DNA of 64,000 nt from DAORHV01 sp964513925 (GTDB taxonomy: Bacteria; Patescibacteriota; Gracilibacteria; Peribacterales; Peribacteraceae). The position numbers were made by a program, and so were the translations under genes. This document shows, one piece after another, positions 51,692 to 60,285 of this stretch. Numbering within the stretch: position 1 is the first letter of the stretch; each line of letters opens with the position of its first letter. Where the stretch lies: NCBI GenBank assembly GCA_964513925.1, contig CAZENR010000001.1, forward strand, positions 62,001 to 126,000. Reading direction: 5' to 3'. Below the pieces are notes generated by a model. That model saw nothing but the letters and a program-made list of their open reading frames with translations, was not told the origin of the DNA and searched no databases.

Positions 51692-52690
51692 ATGCTTACG
51701 CTGGTGTTGCCCACCTACAACGAAGCGGCGAATCTGCCCGCCATCATCGGCGGGATTGTGCAGGCATTGGAGGGTACCCCGCACGAGATTATCGTCGTGG
51801 ATGATAATTCTCCCGACGGCACATGGCGTGTAGCCGAGGAGCTGCGCGCGCGATACCCGCAACTGCGGGTGGTACGCCGCATGGACAAGCGTGGCTTAAG
51901 CTCTGCCGTGGTAGATGGTTTCCTTGCAGGCAGGGGAACGGTGCTTGCCGCCATGGATGCGGACGGACAGCACGATTCTGGCTTGCTTCGCAGGTTGTAT
52001 GAGCGTGTTCGAGAGGCAGGAGGCATTGCGCTAGGTTCGCGTTACGTGAAGGGCGGGGATATTGGCGAATGGGACGGAGGTCGCCACCGCATGAGTAAAT
52101 TTGCGACCAAGTTGGCCATGTGGGTGCTGCGACGCCCCGATGCAGCGGCGGTGCAAGACCCCATGAGCGGATTTTTTGCCATTGATCGCGCGACATTTCT
52201 CGATGCGCACCCTCGCTTGAAGCCCAAGGGGTTCAAAATCCTGCTCGACTTGCTGGTGCACGCCAAGCCCGGCACGCCCGCGCACGAGCTGCCCATGCGA
52301 TTCGGCAAACGCATAGCGGGGGAGAGCAAGTTGGATTGGAAGGTGCAATGGGAATACTTGTCCTATCTCTACGACATTACGTTGGGACGATGGATCTCTC
52401 TCTGGGCGCTTACGTTTGGTGTTCTGTTGGCTGTACTGTGCGCCGCCTTGGCGCTGAAAGCCCTGCCGCTCTTGCCGCTGTACACCAATGCCTCTTTCCG
52501 TTCCGATGCCGCGGCGCAGTTACGCTCGTTGGCCAACGCCCGTGGGTGGCTGCTTTCCGATATGCGTATTGCTTCGGTAACGCCAAGCACCTTGTTTGTT
52601 ATTCATTCGTCGCATCCACAACGCGAGCCCATTCAGGGTTGCTTTGTGTCGCGCTCAGGCTCTCCTCCTCCGACATGCGGAAACTTGTAA
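51692..52690 (+). CDS. GT2 polyprenol-phosphate mannosyltransferase-like (DPM1-like)
   Basis: 332 aa. LTLVLPTYNEAANLPAII (2-19), VVDDNSPDGTW, RVVRRMDKRGLSSAVVDGF, AMDADGQHD (DXD), GSRYVKGGDIGEWDG, DPMSGFFAIDR. These are the dolichyl-phosphate mannose synthase hallmarks. A hydrophobic segment at about 240-262 is followed by a soluble tail of about 65 aa. ATG 51692 is set by TACACT; the earlier in-frame ORF start at 51395 lies inside the opposite-strand epimerase. Its last 16 nt overlap the GT-C gene. Confidence 0.86.
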   Translation: MLTLVLPTYNEAANLPAIIGGIVQALEGTPHEIIVVDDNSPDGTWRVAEELRARYPQLRVVRRMDKRGLSSAVVDGFLAGRGTVLAAMDADGQHDSGLLRRLYERVREAGGIALGSRYVKGGDIGEWDGGRHRMSKFATKLAMWVLRRPDAAAVQDPMSGFFAIDRATFLDAHPRLKPKGFKILLDLLVHAKPGTPAHELPMRFGKRIAGESKLDWKVQWEYLSYLYDITLGRWISLWALTFGVLLAVLCAALALKALPLLPLYTNASFRSDAAAQLRSLANARGWLLSDMRIASVTPSTLFVIHSSHPQREPIQGCFVSRSGSPPPTCGNL

Positions 52691-53910
52691 CAATCGCCGG
52701 CCTGCAAGCGTATGCCATGGCGCTTGCGGCAGTGTCATGGGTCGGCGGCGTACGGACCGACGAGGCGAAGTACCTGTTGAACATTCCCTATCCGCATCCA
52801 CCGCTTGCCCGCTGGCTGCTCTCGCTTACGCATGGCATGCCCTTTCACGATCTGTTCTGGCGCATAGTTTTTGCCAGTCTAGTCGTGCATGCGGTGTGGA
52901 TAGTGGTGCGCTTGCCGCATCGCGCCGGCTTGGGTGCAAAACTCCTGCTCGGTGCTTCCTGGCTGCTTTCCGGTGCAGTGGTGCTGCAAGCCGGTACTGT
53001 AATGATGGCGCCGCTCACCGCGCTCTTCGGCCTGCTGTTGCTGTGGGCCGCCGCTCGCCCACGTTCTGCTGCCATCTGTTTTGCCGCCGCGATCGCGTGG
53101 CTCATCTCGCTGTTCATTGCGTACCAGGGCGTGCTGTTCTTCCCGGTCGTTGTTGCAGTGTGCTTACGCTCGCGTCAGCCGCTTGGCCGCACCTTGCTCT
53201 ACACATGCGGCCCGTTGGTCGCACTTGCGTTGTATACGGCGTCCAATCCTTTGGCGGCATCGTTGTTGTTGCAGGTCGGTGCGGAGCGCGCCGATGTCGT
53301 GACTGCGGCACGCCAAACATTGTACGTATGGTTGCTTGCCGGCAGCGGCGTCTTGAGCGTTTTAGGTTCACTTTCCGCATTCCGCCGATCCAGGCCGGAG
53401 CTTGCCATCACACTCCTCCTGCTGCTGGCGTACATATTCCGTTCGTATCACGATTACTACGCCATCTTCCTGGTGCCGGTGTTCGTTGCGGGACTTGCGT
53501 GCACATTCGATGCCTTTCATGTCCGGCTGCGGGCAGTAGATCGCGTGGCCATTGCACTGGGAACCACTGCGGCAATCGGAGGCTTGGTGGCTGTTGCGAC
53601 GTATGCTTCCACAGCGCAGCAAACAAATATCGCTCGCGATACATTCGCCATTTTGGCTCCCTACATCCGTCATACGCAGTCGCAGGATCTTGCCATGCTT
53701 ATCGTCGGAGATTTCGGGCACGAGTGGCAGTACTACGCTCCGGAGCAAATAACCGAGCTTCGCAAATACTCCAAAGATATGACCGTGCAAGAAGCGGATA
53801 TCGTCGTTTGCTGGTCGACTTGCCCTTCTACATTGTTGGAATTCAAGGAGCCACTGTCCAATGCACCGGTTCCAACGTATGTTCGGCGCAACGAAGCGTT
53901 GCACATTTAG
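52675..53910 (+). CDS. Polytopic membrane protein, GT39/PMT-like
   Basis: 411 aa, about 9-10 hydrophobic segments. VGGVRTDEAKYLLNIPYPHPPLARW after helix 1 places DEAKYL and HPPL as in the first loop of PMT/ArnT GT-C transferases (acidic residue and HPP motif). A short soluble tail has VGDFGHEWQYYAPEQI. Translation overlaps the GT2 at 51692, again pairing a polyprenyl-phosphate sugar maker with a GT-C user. Confidence 0.75.
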   Translation: MRKLVTIAGLQAYAMALAAVSWVGGVRTDEAKYLLNIPYPHPPLARWLLSLTHGMPFHDLFWRIVFASLVVHAVWIVVRLPHRAGLGAKLLLGASWLLSGAVVLQAGTVMMAPLTALFGLLLLWAAARPRSAAICFAAAIAWLISLFIAYQGVLFFPVVVAVCLRSRQPLGRTLLYTCGPLVALALYTASNPLAASLLLQVGAERADVVTAARQTLYVWLLAGSGVLSVLGSLSAFRRSRPELAITLLLLLAYIFRSYHDYYAIFLVPVFVAGLACTFDAFHVRLRAVDRVAIALGTTAAIGGLVAVATYASTAQQTNIARDTFAILAPYIRHTQSQDLAMLIVGDFGHEWQYYAPEQITELRKYSKDMTVQEADIVVCWSTCPSTLLEFKEPLSNAPVPTYVRRNEALHI

Positions 53911-53928
53911 CACGAACGAAAGACTGCA

Positions 53929-54876
53929 TTATGCCTTGTAGTACTCGCGGTACCACGCCACGAATTTTGGTACGCCATCTTTAATTGTGGTCTTGGGTTC
54001 GTAGTTCAACATCTTCTTCGCCTTGCTTACATCGGCCAAGCTGGCGCGTACGTCGCCGGGTTGCATGGGCATGAAGTTCTTCTTTGCTTCCATGCCGAGT
54101 GACTTCTCCACCATCCCGATGTAGTCCATCAGTTCTTCTTTTCGGCCGCAGCCCAAATTGAAAATCTCGCAGTCATAATTCTTGTCGATAGATGCGATGA
54201 TGCCAGCCACAATATCGTCGATGTAGGTAAAATCACGTTGCATCTTTCCTTCCCCGAACACGTTGAGGGGCTTTCCCTTCAGCGTGGCTTCCGTGAACAG
54301 GAACAACGCCATGTCCGGACGGCCCCAAGGCCCGTACACGGTAAAGAAACGCAGCCCCGTCGATTTGGTTTTGTAGAGATGATTGTATGTTCTCGCCATG
54401 AGTTCGTTATCCTTCTTGTTCTGGCCATAGAGCGACACCTGGTTCTCGGTCGGATGCTCTTCGCTGGCGGGGAAGCGGTCGTTGCCGCCGTACACCGAGC
54501 TGGAGCTTGCGTACACGAGTCCGGCGATGTTCTGCAAGCGTACCTCGTCGATGATATGGAAGAACCCCTTGATGTTGATGTCGATGTACTCCGTGGGATG
54601 GTCGAAGGCGTAACGCACCCCGGCCAGTGCAGCCAGGTGCAGCACGCGGTCGCAGCCTTTCATGGATTTTGCCAGCAATGCCCTGTCGAGAATGTCTCCC
54701 TTGACGAAGGTAAAGCCTTTGCGCTTTTTCAGCATTTCCAAGCGGCTGTTTTTCAGCGCAGGGTCGTAATAGGCGTTTAAGTTGTCGTAGCCCACCACTT
54801 CGTCGCCGCGGTCCAAAAGCGCGTTGGCCGTGTGGAAGCCGATGAAGCCGGCGGCACCAGTCAGGAAGATTTTCAT
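53929..54876 (-). CDS. UDP-glucuronate 4-epimerase-like SDR
   Basis: 315 aa. KIFLTGAAGFIGFHTANALL (2-21), GYDNLNAYYDPALK, LAALAGVRYAFDHP and SSSSVYGGNDR are the UDP-glucuronate epimerase (CapI/WbgU) pattern. YGQNK gives Tyr/Lys. FFTVYGPWGRPDMALF and RDFTYIDDI complete it. The adjacent Ugd makes UDP-glucuronate, which it would convert to UDP-galacturonate. TATACT ends 7 nt before the ATG. Confidence 0.86.
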   Translation of the reverse strand: MKIFLTGAAGFIGFHTANALLDRGDEVVGYDNLNAYYDPALKNSRLEMLKKRKGFTFVKGDILDRALLAKSMKGCDRVLHLAALAGVRYAFDHPTEYIDINIKGFFHIIDEVRLQNIAGLVYASSSSVYGGNDRFPASEEHPTENQVSLYGQNKKDNELMARTYNHLYKTKSTGLRFFTVYGPWGRPDMALFLFTEATLKGKPLNVFGEGKMQRDFTYIDDIVAGIIASIDKNYDCEIFNLGCGRKEELMDYIGMVEKSLGMEAKKNFMPMQPGDVRASLADVSKAKKMLNYEPKTTIKDGVPKFVAWYREYYKA

Positions 54877-54883
54877 CGTCAGA

Positions 54884-54889
54884 AGTATA
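54884..54889 (-). promoter_or_regulatory. -10 hexamer TATACT of the UDP-glucuronate epimerase-like gene
   Basis: Minus-strand TATACT ends 7 nt before ATG 54876, in a 27-nt gap after ugd. Confidence 0.5.
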
Positions 54890-54903
54890 GCGATGCCACG
54901 CTC

Positions 54904-56238
54904 TTACGCCACACCCATTCCAAAGTACTTCAATCCCGCCGTGCGCACTTCGCGCGGCTCGTATACGTTGCGACCATCGAAGAGCATGCTGCCATCCATG
55001 GTATTGACGATGGTTGCCAAATCCACGCCACGGAATTCGTCCCACTCCGTCAGCACGGCAAGCGCAGCGGCACCGCGCAGCGCGGCCTTGGCGTCCTTGC
55101 AGAATTCCACCTCAGTTGGCAGTAGCTTCTTCGCATTTTCCATTGCCACCGGGTCGTACGCCTGTACGCGATAGCCGGCCTGCAGGAGTGCCGGAATAAT
55201 ATCCAAGCTCGGTGCATCGCGCATGTCGTCGGTCTTGGGCTTAAAACTTACTCCCCACACTGCAATGACGGATTTCTTGGGTACGTGCTTGATGATTTTT
55301 TCGATGTATCTCTCCCGAGCCCGCTGGTTGATCTTGTCGGTCGCCGACACAATCGACATATCCACATCGTAGTCTTTTGCCGTTACCAGAAGCGCTTTGA
55401 TGTCTTTGGGGAAGCAGCTGCCGCCATACCCGATTCCCGCATGCAGGAAGCGCGGGCCGATGCGGCCATCCAGACCCATGCCCTGTGCCACCGAACGCAC
55501 ATCTGCACCTGCCTTCTCCGCAAGTTCGGCAAGCATATTGATAAAACTGATCTTGGTAGCAAGAAATGCGTTGCTGGCGTACTTCACAATTTCCGCGCTC
55601 TCGCGGCTCATGAAAACGAGCGGCTTGCCTACACGCGTAATGGGGCGATACAGCTCCTCTACCAACTTTACCGCGCGGTCGTACTGCGGGTCGTGATCCG
55701 CTGCCTCGCGGTTGATTCCTACCACGATGCGGTCAGGCATCAGGGTATCTGGGACTGCCATACCTTCGCGCAGGAATTCGGGATTGCTGATCACCGGCAC
55801 GTGCACGTCGATCTTCCTCTTTTTCAGAATCGCGGCGATTTTCTCTTCGCAGATCTTTCCGGTGCCCACGGGTACCGTCGATTTATTCACGAAGATGACA
55901 TCGCGCGTTACGTGCTTGGCCACCGTCTCCGCTACGATGAACACCGCCTTCAAATCGGCGCGGTGGTCTTTGTCGGGTGGTGTTGCTACTGCCGAGAATA
56001 CAATGTCTGCCAGCGGCAACGCTTCCGTAAGATCGGTCGTGAACGACAAGCGCTTGGTCTTCAAATTCTTGACGATCAACTCCTCCAGACCTGGTTCGTA
56101 AATGGGGCTTTTGCCGCTTTTGAGTTTGCGAACTTTTGCCGCATCGATGTCGATGCCGATGACTTCATGCCCCAGCTCGGCAAAACACGCAGCGGACACC
56201 AAGCCGACGTACCCGGTACCTACTATTGCAATGCGCAT
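54904..56238 (-). CDS. ugd: UDP-glucose 6-dehydrogenase
   Basis: Oxidises UDP-glucose to UDP-glucuronate. 444 aa. AIVGTGYVGLVSAACFAELG (4-23), VATPPDKDHRADL, STVPVGTGK, NPEFLREGMAVPD and IGYGGSCFPKDIKAL (catalytic Cys) are the standard Ugd motifs, and the length is typical. ATG 56238 is chosen because TACAAT ends 9 nt before it; the longer ORF to 56295 would precede the promoter. Forms a uronic-acid pair with the epimerase at 53929. Confidence 0.94.
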   Translation of the reverse strand: MRIAIVGTGYVGLVSAACFAELGHEVIGIDIDAAKVRKLKSGKSPIYEPGLEELIVKNLKTKRLSFTTDLTEALPLADIVFSAVATPPDKDHRADLKAVFIVAETVAKHVTRDVIFVNKSTVPVGTGKICEEKIAAILKKRKIDVHVPVISNPEFLREGMAVPDTLMPDRIVVGINREAADHDPQYDRAVKLVEELYRPITRVGKPLVFMSRESAEIVKYASNAFLATKISFINMLAELAEKAGADVRSVAQGMGLDGRIGPRFLHAGIGYGGSCFPKDIKALLVTAKDYDVDMSIVSATDKINQRARERYIEKIIKHVPKKSVIAVWGVSFKPKTDDMRDAPSLDIIPALLQAGYRVQAYDPVAMENAKKLLPTEVEFCKDAKAALRGAAALAVLTEWDEFRGVDLATIVNTMDGSMLFDGRNVYEPREVRTAGLKYFGMGVA

Positions 56239-56247
56239 GTGCGGGGG

Positions 56248-56253
56248 ATTGTA
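56248..56253 (-). promoter_or_regulatory. -10 hexamer TACAAT of ugd
   Basis: Minus-strand TACAAT ends 9 nt before ATG 56238. Confidence 0.5.
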
Positions 56254-56337
56254 GCTGCATTTGCCGCCACTGTCAGCTTGTAGCCGGTACCGCACAACTG
56301 GTAGCGTGCGCGCACTTTCATCTCACAACAGACCCGC

Positions 56338-57282
56338 ATGCGTTTTCTTGTCCACGGTTCCATCGCGTATGACCAGCTCCTGGGGTACGACGGTTCGTTC
56401 GTCGATGGCATTGACCCGAAAAATCTCCAGGCCTTGTCGGTGGGGTATGTTGCCCAGCATTACGTGCGCCATCATGGCGGCACTGCGGCGAACATCGCAT
56501 GGAACCTACGCTTGCTCGGCCATGCGCCGCTGGTCGTGGGTGCCGTTGGCACCGACGGCGGACCGTACCTGGCGTTACTTCGCGAGCGCGGCATAGACAC
56601 CACGTACGTGCAGGAAGTGGGAAATTGCCTTACGGCCACGGCAGTGATTGCCACCGATAACGCATCGCACCAAATTACGTTCTTCCATCCGGGTGCCGAT
56701 GCTAAAAGCACGTTGCCGGATCTTTCCGAAGAGCGGGACGATGTCGCCTATGTCATCGTATCTCCGCGAGATGCAGCCACCATGCTAGCCGCCGCACGCC
56801 AGGCACAAGCTCTCAAATTGCCGTATCTCTTCGACCCCGGCCAGCAGTCGCTGCAATTCGGGCGCGACGAATTCCGCGCCGCAGTGGCATCCAGCTCAGG
56901 CCTTATCGTAAACGCCTACGAATGGGCTTTGGCGACCGCGCGCTTGGAGTGGTCGGCGGATGCCGTCATCGATGCTTGCGGCCTGCTTGTGGTAACGCAG
57001 GGGGAAAACGGCGTGACGTTGCGTACGCGCGAGGAGAGCCTTGCCATAAAAGCCTGTCCGCCGGACAAGTTGGTGAACCCGGTTGGCGCCGGTGACGCAT
57101 TCCGCGCAGGATTGTTGACCGGACTTGCCGCCAAGTGGTCGTTGACCGATGCCGGCCGCCTAGGCGCGGTACTCGGCTCGTTGGTTGTGGCACAAGAAGG
57201 AGCGCTGCTCGAATCGTTGGACATAGACATCGTGCGCGCCAAAGCACTGGCCGCGTACGGTGAAGAGCTGCCCAAGTTCTAA
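56338..57282 (+). CDS. adoK: PfkB-family kinase, probably adenosine kinase
   Basis: 314 aa ribokinase-fold kinase. HGSIAYDQLLGYDGSF (6-21) and HHGGTAANIAWNLRLLGH are the substrate-side motifs shared with bacterial adenosine kinases. NPVGAGDAFRAGLLTG holds the catalytic Asp and anion hole (PfkB signature 2). It lies 429 nt upstream of SAH hydrolase, whose adenosine product it could convert to AMP. A sugar kinase is the alternative. No clear -10 near the ATG; the 99-nt gap to ugd shows nothing else. Confidence 0.75.
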   Translation: MRFLVHGSIAYDQLLGYDGSFVDGIDPKNLQALSVGYVAQHYVRHHGGTAANIAWNLRLLGHAPLVVGAVGTDGGPYLALLRERGIDTTYVQEVGNCLTATAVIATDNASHQITFFHPGADAKSTLPDLSEERDDVAYVIVSPRDAATMLAAARQAQALKLPYLFDPGQQSLQFGRDEFRAAVASSSGLIVNAYEWALATARLEWSADAVIDACGLLVVTQGENGVTLRTREESLAIKACPPDKLVNPVGAGDAFRAGLLTGLAAKWSLTDAGRLGAVLGSLVVAQEGALLESLDIDIVRAKALAAYGEELPKF

Positions 57283-57578
57283 GCCGACAGGCTGCCCACT
57301 GCAGTCTTTAAATCGTGAATGACGCGTGTCATGTGTGCCACGGTTTCATCCGTTGCCTCGATACCCGTTAGCTCTACATCCGTCACGCCCGCATTGCGCA
57401 GCGCAAGGTCGTACTCTGTATTACGCGTGCGTTCCAACTTGGTCGTCAGGATGCCGGCGACTCGTTGTGCGGCAAATAAGCGCTGGGCAGGCAGTACATT
57501 GTCGCAGTGCTCCCAAGGTTGCGGGCTTTCGGTTGCCAGTGAAAAAGTGGGTGCGTTTTCTTGCTGCTTTTTTCTCAT
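57279..57578 (-). CDS. Small hypothetical protein
   Basis: 99 aa from ATG 57578 (an in-frame start at 57617 is possible). Basic N-terminus (RKKQQENAP), then PWEHCDNVLPAQRLFAAQRVAGI and an acidic helical C-terminus (VELTGIEATDETVAHMTRVIHDL). No recognised family and no convincing -10. Convergent with the kinase; the two stop codons overlap. Supported mainly by filling the gap between two real genes, so confidence is limited. Confidence 0.45.
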   Translation of the reverse strand: MRKKQQENAPTFSLATESPQPWEHCDNVLPAQRLFAAQRVAGILTTKLERTRNTEYDLALRNAGVTDVELTGIEATDETVAHMTRVIHDLKTAVGSLSA

Positions 57579-57675
57579 AGTTGTGCAGGGAAAATGGTGG
57601 ATTGCATTACGGCGCACTATTCAAGTTCGGTTCTGTCGTGTCAAGAAAGAGGTTCCTTCGTATCCGCTTTGCTGG

Positions 57676-57681
57676 TAGTCT
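57676..57681 (+). promoter_or_regulatory. Extended -10 (TGG-TAGTCT) upstream of ahcY
   Basis: TGG-TAGTCT lies 30 nt before the ahcY ATG, giving a pyrimidine-rich leader of about 23 nt without Shine-Dalgarno complementarity. No SAH-riboswitch-like fold is seen in the 94-nt gap. Confidence 0.4.
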
Positions 57682-57711
57682 CCGATCCGTTTTCCGTTCT
57701 CCTCTTTCCAC

Positions 57712-58965
57712 ATGTCCTACGTCAAAGATCCGTCGCTCGCCGCCCAAGGCAAGCTCAATATGGAAATCGCCGAGAAGCGCATGGGCGCTCTCATGAAGGT
57801 GCGTGACCGCTTTGCCAAAGAAAAGCCGTTTCAAGGCATGACCATTGGCATGGCTTTGCACGTTACCAAGGAGACGGCGATGCTGGTGAAAACGCTCACC
57901 GCAGGCGGAGCAAAAGTAGCCATTACCGGCTGCAACCCGCTTTCGACTCAAGATGACATTGCCGCTGCCCTGGCAGAGGAAAAGGACGTGATGGTTTGGG
58001 CGTACAAGGGAGAAAGCAAGGAGGATTACTACAAGTTCCTGACCGCGGTGATCGAGACTAAGCCCAACATCACCATCGATGACGGATGCGACCTGGTGAC
58101 CGAGATCCACACCAAGCACAAGCACCTGATTCCCACCATGATCGGCGGCTGCGAAGAGACAACAACCGGCATCATCCGCTTAAAGTCCATGGTGCGCGAC
58201 GGCGTGCTTGCCATGCCCATGGTTGCGGTGAACGACAACAAGACCAAGCACCTCATGGACAACTACTACGGCACCGGCCAGTCTACGTTCGACGGCATTC
58301 TGCGCTCCACCAACATGCTGGTGTGCGGGAAGACGGTCGTTGTTCTTGGCTACGGCAGCTGCGGCAAGGGCGTGGCTATGCGTGCCAAAGGATTAGGTGC
58401 GCAAGTCATCGTGACCGAGGTCGACAAGTTCACGGCACTGCAGGCCGCCATGGATGGCCATCGCGTCATGAAGATGGCCGATGCAGCCTCCATTGGAGAT
58501 TTGTTCGTCACCGTCACTGGTAACTACCATGTCATTCGCATGGAGCACATGGAGAAGATGAAGGACGGCGCCGTCATGGCCAACTCCGGTCACTTCGACA
58601 ACGAAATCGACATGGCTACCCTGGATAAAAAAGCCAGCCGCAAGCGCCGAGTGCGCCATTACTTAGACGAGTACACGCTGAAGAACGGCACCGTGGTGTA
58701 CGTTGCCGGCGAAGGCAGGTTGGTCAACCTGGCATCCGCCGAGGGCCACCCAAGCGAAGTCATGAGTCTGTCGTTCTGCGGTCAAGCCTTGGCATGCGAG
58801 TACCTGGTGAAGAACAAGGGCAAGATGAAGAACGATGTCATTACCTTGCCGCCCGAAATCGATGACTTCATCTCTGGTCTCCAGCTGGAAGCCATGGGCG
58901 TTGCCATCGATACGCTGACGCCGGAACAGGTGAAGTACTTGGCCAGCTGGCAGGAGGGTACGTAA
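57712..58965 (+). CDS. ahcY: S-adenosylhomocysteine hydrolase
   Basis: 417 aa. Splits SAH to adenosine and homocysteine, removing the inhibitor made by methyltransferases. NAD-binding VVLGYGSCGKGVAMRAKGLG near 205-224; GCNPLSTQDDIAAAL; GCEETTTG; NDNKTKHLMDNYYGTGQS; NSGHFDNEID; LPPEIDDF near the C-terminus. The C-terminal Lys-Tyr pair typical of SAHH is replaced by a shorter ending (VKYLASWQEGT). Follows a PfkB kinase that may use its adenosine; seven methyltransferase domains in the window would supply SAH. Confidence 0.95.
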   Translation: MSYVKDPSLAAQGKLNMEIAEKRMGALMKVRDRFAKEKPFQGMTIGMALHVTKETAMLVKTLTAGGAKVAITGCNPLSTQDDIAAALAEEKDVMVWAYKGESKEDYYKFLTAVIETKPNITIDDGCDLVTEIHTKHKHLIPTMIGGCEETTTGIIRLKSMVRDGVLAMPMVAVNDNKTKHLMDNYYGTGQSTFDGILRSTNMLVCGKTVVVLGYGSCGKGVAMRAKGLGAQVIVTEVDKFTALQAAMDGHRVMKMADAASIGDLFVTVTGNYHVIRMEHMEKMKDGAVMANSGHFDNEIDMATLDKKASRKRRVRHYLDEYTLKNGTVVYVAGEGRLVNLASAEGHPSEVMSLSFCGQALACEYLVKNKGKMKNDVITLPPEIDDFISGLQLEAMGVAIDTLTPEQVKYLASWQEGT

Positions 58966-59053
58966 CATTTTGCGCCATTCGGCGCGATGCAGAAGCATCC
59001 TGGGGTTCAATCGCTTGCGTTTTTGCCTACGACGGCGTTCACTGTGCCCTTCC

Positions 59054-60145
59054 ATGAATACGCCGAAGCTACTGGAGCCGGCAAACGTCATTCGCGGCGC
59101 AGCCACCGAGGTTGTGCTGCAATCCGAAGTGCTGCCCGAAGTGCCGTTCGATCTGCGCAATCCCACTGCATACCGCAACGCGGTACTGAATCACTTGGTA
59201 GACCAGGTGCAGCCCAGCGTTCAAGACTGGCTGAAGACTCACCTCACCGGGGAGCGACATGTGGTGGAGGAGTTGCATCAACTGGTCATGCGCTACAACT
59301 ACGTTCTGCGGTTTCACCAGGGACAGCGCATGGCAAACAGCGAATTCTATCCATCCCGACTTCCCATGGATGGGAACGAGGCGCTGAAGGTTGGCATTCA
59401 CCTGGACGGCGATGTGCAGCGCCGACTCGCCGCCCAAGATTTTGAAGCCGTGTCACTGGACGGGCCCGATGTATCGCTGGATGCCGCCCGAATACATTAC
59501 CAAAATGTGTTAAGGAGTGCGCGCTGCGCCCTTGTGAGTGCGCTGGTGCCAGCGGGCAGCGTATGGAATACCGACCAGGGTGCCAGAGATGCACATTCTG
59601 CCCGCCTGCTGTGGACGTTGCTCCCGTTTGCCTACCGGCATATAGAGGAATACCTAGCGTTGCACCACGTACAAGGGCCGGTGACCGACTTACGAACGCC
59701 GGAGAGACAGGGCTTTACCGACCATACTGAGCAGGCAAAGGCATTGCTGCGTGTTTCCGAGCAGGAATACGATACATACAACCGCATTCTCGACCGTCTG
59801 GCACGCGAAGCAAAATTGGTACGGCAACTGTATGGCGAGCATCGGCGAACACGCGCGCAGCAAAGTCACCTTGGCCGCATGCTGTCATCGTGGATTGGCC
59901 AATTTCCAGCCGAAGAGTGCGCGGCGGTGCTTGGGATGATAGATACGGAACGCCGAATCGATCGTGCTCGACAGATGAATTCTCGCATTCATCTCGGGTG
60001 GTCTCAAGTCTTAGCGCTGGAGCATTCGCCCTCAGCAATCGATGTCCGCAGTGCCTTTGCCCAAGTAGAGGCCATTCTCATCGATTTACCCACGCGTTTA
60101 GGTCAACTGCTGAGGCAATTGGACGGGGATTACGAGGGTAAGTAG
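59054..60145 (+). CDS. Unknown soluble protein, mostly helical
   Basis: 363 aa from ATG 59054. TTCACT ends 10 nt before it with TTGCGT 17 nt further up. No family recognised. Rich in Arg, Gln and Leu; predicted helical from about residue 215 (EQAKALLRVSEQEYDTYNRI). No signal or membrane segment. The N-terminal ORF extension to 58970 is Arg/Cys-rich and looks non-coding. Followed by the unknown gene at 60286, with which it may share a role. Confidence 0.65.
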   Translation: MNTPKLLEPANVIRGAATEVVLQSEVLPEVPFDLRNPTAYRNAVLNHLVDQVQPSVQDWLKTHLTGERHVVEELHQLVMRYNYVLRFHQGQRMANSEFYPSRLPMDGNEALKVGIHLDGDVQRRLAAQDFEAVSLDGPDVSLDAARIHYQNVLRSARCALVSALVPAGSVWNTDQGARDAHSARLLWTLLPFAYRHIEEYLALHHVQGPVTDLRTPERQGFTDHTEQAKALLRVSEQEYDTYNRILDRLAREAKLVRQLYGEHRRTRAQQSHLGRMLSSWIGQFPAEECAAVLGMIDTERRIDRARQMNSRIHLGWSQVLALEHSPSAIDVRSAFAQVEAILIDLPTRLGQLLRQLDGDYEGK

Positions 60146-60219
60146 CCGTTTCTTGCCGGAGAATTAGGGTGTTTTTTTGGCTTGCGTATGTCAACGAGTT
60201 AAAACAGGCGTGTTTTTTC

Positions 60220-60247
60220 TTGAGCGGAACTTGACAATCAGTAGACT
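60220..60247 (+). promoter_or_regulatory. Promoter TTGAGC-16-TAGACT with a T-rich leader
   Basis: TTGAGC (60220-60225), 16-nt spacer, TAGACT (60242-60247), then a leader of about 32 nt rich in C and T before ATG 60286. No Shine-Dalgarno site. One of the few genes here that appears to have a leader. The rest of the 140-nt gap shows nothing. Confidence 0.5.
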
Positions 60248-60285
60248 ACCGCCAACTTCTTTTTACGTTACTTCCTCCTTTTCTT

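Noticed and set aside
52596..53984. 462-aa plus-strand open frame
   Set aside because: Alternate frame of the GT39-like gene at 52675; Cys/Arg/His-rich with no hydrophobic periodicity.
55285..56283. 332-aa plus-strand open frame
   Set aside because: Antisense to ugd, which has all UDP-glucose dehydrogenase motifs.
57618..57711. SAH riboswitch upstream of ahcY
   Set aside because: The gap is short and pyrimidine-rich. I see no conserved pseudoknot-like helices, and the putative -10 at 57676 leaves only about 23 nt of leader.
60231..60259. TTGACA (60231-60236) as the -35 for the 60286 gene
   Set aside because: The hexamer 17 nt downstream is AACTTC, a poor -10; TTGAGC with TAGACT at 16 nt is better.
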